Source of the DNA: Bacteroidales bacterium UBA2295
GTDB lineage: Bacteria; Bacteroidota; Bacteroidia; Bacteroidales; Tenuifilaceae
Direction: 5' to 3'
DNA: 64,000 nucleotides
NCBI GenBank assembly: GCA_002345825.1
Contig: DDWD01000212.1
Coordinates: 1 to 64,000, forward strand
The notes under the pieces were generated by a model. It worked only from the letters and a program-made list of their open reading frames with translations. It did no database searches and was not told the origin of the DNA. Within the stretch, counting starts at the first letter, position 1. Each line of letters opens with the position of its first letter. This document shows, in pieces, positions 62,691 to 64,000 of this stretch. A program made the translations under genes and the position numbers.

Positions 62691-63749
62691 ATGAGAAGAT
62701 TTTACATCAACATTTTATTTTTATTTATTGCCTCTTTTGCTTGTGCCCAAGCGCCAGATGGATACTACAACACAGCCCAGGATAAATACGGCGAAGACCT
62801 GATGGAGGCGCTACACCTCATCATAAAAGATCATACCGTGCTAAGCTATACTCCTGGAATTTGGAATGCATTTTACGAAACCGATGTCCGCTCTGATGGA
62901 AAGGTATGGGATATGTACTCATCATGCGACTTCACTTTTGGCGACGATCAGGATTCAGGATCGGGAGGAACCGAGGAGTGTCAATTCTACAATAGGGAGC
63001 ACTCATTTCCGCGGAGCTGGTTTGGAGGGACAGTTGAACCCATGAATACCGATCTTTTTCATATATACGCTTCGGACAAAAAGGTTAATGCAGTTAGAAG
63101 CAGCTACCCCTTTGGCGAGGTTGGTACAGCCACTTACACCTCATCGAATGGAAGCAAGTTGGGTTCTTCGTCGTATGCAGGTTACAGCGGTACAGTTTTC
63201 GAGCCTATTGATGAGTACAAAGGCGATTTTGCTCGCACTTATTTTTATATGGCCACACGTTACTACGATCAGATGTACACATGGTCCAACGATATAACTA
63301 ACGGTACTCAGCATCCTGCTTTCGATGATTGGGTGGTAAGTCTGTTGATTGAATGGCACCTTAACGATCCGGTGAGCGAAAAAGAAATCAATAGAAACAA
63401 CACTATTTACGAGAATTATCAGCATAACCGCAACCCGTTTATTGATAATCCGGATTTTGTTGAGCGAATATGGGACAGCCAAGCTTCATCGGATTACACT
63501 GAAGCCCCTTATCAAGTTAATATCTTCCCAAATCCTGCTCAGGATAACATCAGCATAACAAGTCCGTATTTGGGTGTAAACGTAATTGTTATCTATTCAA
63601 TTGATGGTGGTGAGATAAAAAGGTTTGAAACGGCTAATTACTCTGAACAAATTCAAATACCTGTTGACGATATTGCAAACGGAATCTACATCGTAGAGAT
63701 TACGGGTGGTGAAACCAGCCATTCGGTTCGGCTTGTTATCTCCAGATAA
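62691..63749 (+). CDS. Secreted endonuclease I (T9SS sorting domain)
   Basis: 352 residues: signal peptide (about 1-19, ending FACAQ), an EndA/NucM-like endonuclease I domain (about 25-260) with ECQFYNREHSFPRSWFGG, the catalytic His/metal site, and DLFHIYASDKKVNAVRSSYPFGEV, and a C-terminal type IX sorting domain (about 272-352: VNIFPNPAQDNISITSP, ANGIYIVEITGG). It degrades extracellular DNA. A much longer frame in the same phase begins inside the cyclo-ligase gene, but ATG 62691 starts the signal peptide. Confidence 0.94.
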   Translation: MRRFYINILFLFIASFACAQAPDGYYNTAQDKYGEDLMEALHLIIKDHTVLSYTPGIWNAFYETDVRSDGKVWDMYSSCDFTFGDDQDSGSGGTEECQFYNREHSFPRSWFGGTVEPMNTDLFHIYASDKKVNAVRSSYPFGEVGTATYTSSNGSKLGSSSYAGYSGTVFEPIDEYKGDFARTYFYMATRYYDQMYTWSNDITNGTQHPAFDDWVVSLLIEWHLNDPVSEKEINRNNTIYENYQHNRNPFIDNPDFVERIWDSQASSDYTEAPYQVNIFPNPAQDNISITSPYLGVNVIVIYSIDGGEIKRFETANYSEQIQIPVDDIANGIYIVEITGGETSHSVRLVISR

Positions 63750-63774
63750 TCCTAAGTATAAACCCCAGAAACAG

Positions 63775-63802
63775 AAAAGCCTGGCGTAAACCAGGCTTTT
63801 TG
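63775..63802. terminator. Bidirectional terminator between endonuclease I and fabH
   Basis: AAAAGCCTGG-CGTAAA-CCAGGCTTTT, a perfect 10-bp stem with A-run and T-run on opposite sides, between convergent genes. Confidence 0.9.
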
Positions 63803-63821
63803 TTTATCTTATGCTTATCTA

Positions 63822-64000
63822 TTACTTCTGCAAGTTACCATCGTAAGCCCACTTAAGGTAAGTGGCGCCCCAAGTAAAACCAGCACCAAAGGTTGCAATA
63901 ATAATGTTATCGCCCTTACGCAACTGTGGCTCCCACTCCCAAAGGCAAAGGGGTATAGTTGCGCTGGTAGTGTTGCCGTATCGTTCGATATTAATCATTA
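63822..64000 (-). CDS. fabH: 3-oxoacyl-ACP synthase III, C-terminal part (cut by window end)
   Basis: The minus strand shows the last 58 or so residues of a [26 protein letters not shown] with the catalytic Asn, then [20 protein letters not shown] and the stop at 63822-63824. The FabH C-terminal block with TFGAGFTWG is diagnostic. It starts fatty-acid synthesis by joining acetyl-CoA to malonyl-ACP. The rest of the gene lies outside the window. Confidence 0.93.
   Translation of the reverse strand, partial: MINIERYGNTTSATIPLCLWEWEPQLRKGDNIIIATFGAGFTWGATYLKWAYDGNLQK

Overview
The window looks like a chromosomal segment of a free-living member of the Bacteroidota. The evidence is the moderately AT-rich composition, the many TAnnTTTG promoter -7 boxes, Bacteroidota-specific families (DUF4271, YitT, SusC/OMP-type barrels, SiaC/DUF1987), two secreted enzymes that end in type IX secretion sorting domains, the gene order DUF4271-hemD-rnpA-yidD-ctp, and an atpBEFHAG cluster without atpD/atpC. 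I cannot name the genus. Almost all proteins are ordinary chromosomal ones; the accessory material is concentrated at 1-600, 3.8-6.1 kb and 41.3-41.6 kb.

Layout. 1-568: GC-rich 5' part of an IS30-family transposase, cut by the window edge. 1.0-3.8 kb: polA. 3.8-6.1 kb: a dense array of palindromic repeats around a RAYT (REP-associated tyrosine transposase) gene that carries one in-frame TAG, with a 316-bp MITE-like element nested in the array. 6.1-7.9 kb (minus): dtd, MazG-like and deoC. 8.1-12.6 kb (plus): DUF4271, hemD, rnpA, yidD and an S41 protease. 12.6-16.4 kb (minus): histidine kinase and AsmA-like protein. 16.7-20.6 kb (plus): TPR-SpoIIE phosphatase, a seven-blade propeller and a rhomboid protease. 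20.7-26.5 kb: bactofilin, a small membrane protein and atpBEFHAG. 26.6-28.3 kb (minus): Na/Pi transporter. 28.4-36.3 kb: MMPL exporter, polyprenyl synthase, membrane LytTR regulator, outer-membrane receptor, YitT. 36.5-43.4 kb: rsgA, a UspA pair, ferredoxin, a sensor-like membrane protein, YccF, a U32 protein, a second MITE-like copy and an ABC-F ATPase. 43.4-51.6 kb (minus): membrane proteins, CPBP protease, a double SiaC protein, a secreted caspase/barrel/kelch operon and an e(P4) phosphatase. 51.8-56.6 kb: ECF sigma, anti-sigma, barrel protein, and a TPR protein with a dead SpoIIE-like domain. 56.7-64 kb: pepE, SUI1, a secreted EEP hydrolase, a large zincin/barrel protein, 5-FTHF cyclo-ligase, a secreted endonuclease I and the end of fabH.

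How the parts fit. Core functions are energy (ATP synthase), DNA replication/repair (polA), RNA processing and translation (rnpA, rsgA, SUI1, ABC-F, dtd) and isoprenoid/haem steps. A second theme is envelope signalling: the SpoIIE phosphatase, propeller, LytTR and sigma/anti-sigma genes each sit beside secreted or outer-membrane proteins. A third is scavenging of extracellular nucleic acids and phosphate: two T9SS-type hydrolases, an e(P4)-like lipoprotein phosphatase, Na/Pi uptake and deoC.

The most unusual material is the repeat system. The two MITE-like copies at 5.7 kb and 41.3 kb let filled and empty sites be compared, and show that 20-22 bp palindromes of the CCTGCCTG type have inserted into hairpins. 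Also notable are 19-bp direct repeats at a 21-bp period between a LytTR gene and an outer-membrane receptor gene, a duplicated SiaC domain, and a SpoIIE-like domain that has lost its metal ligands.
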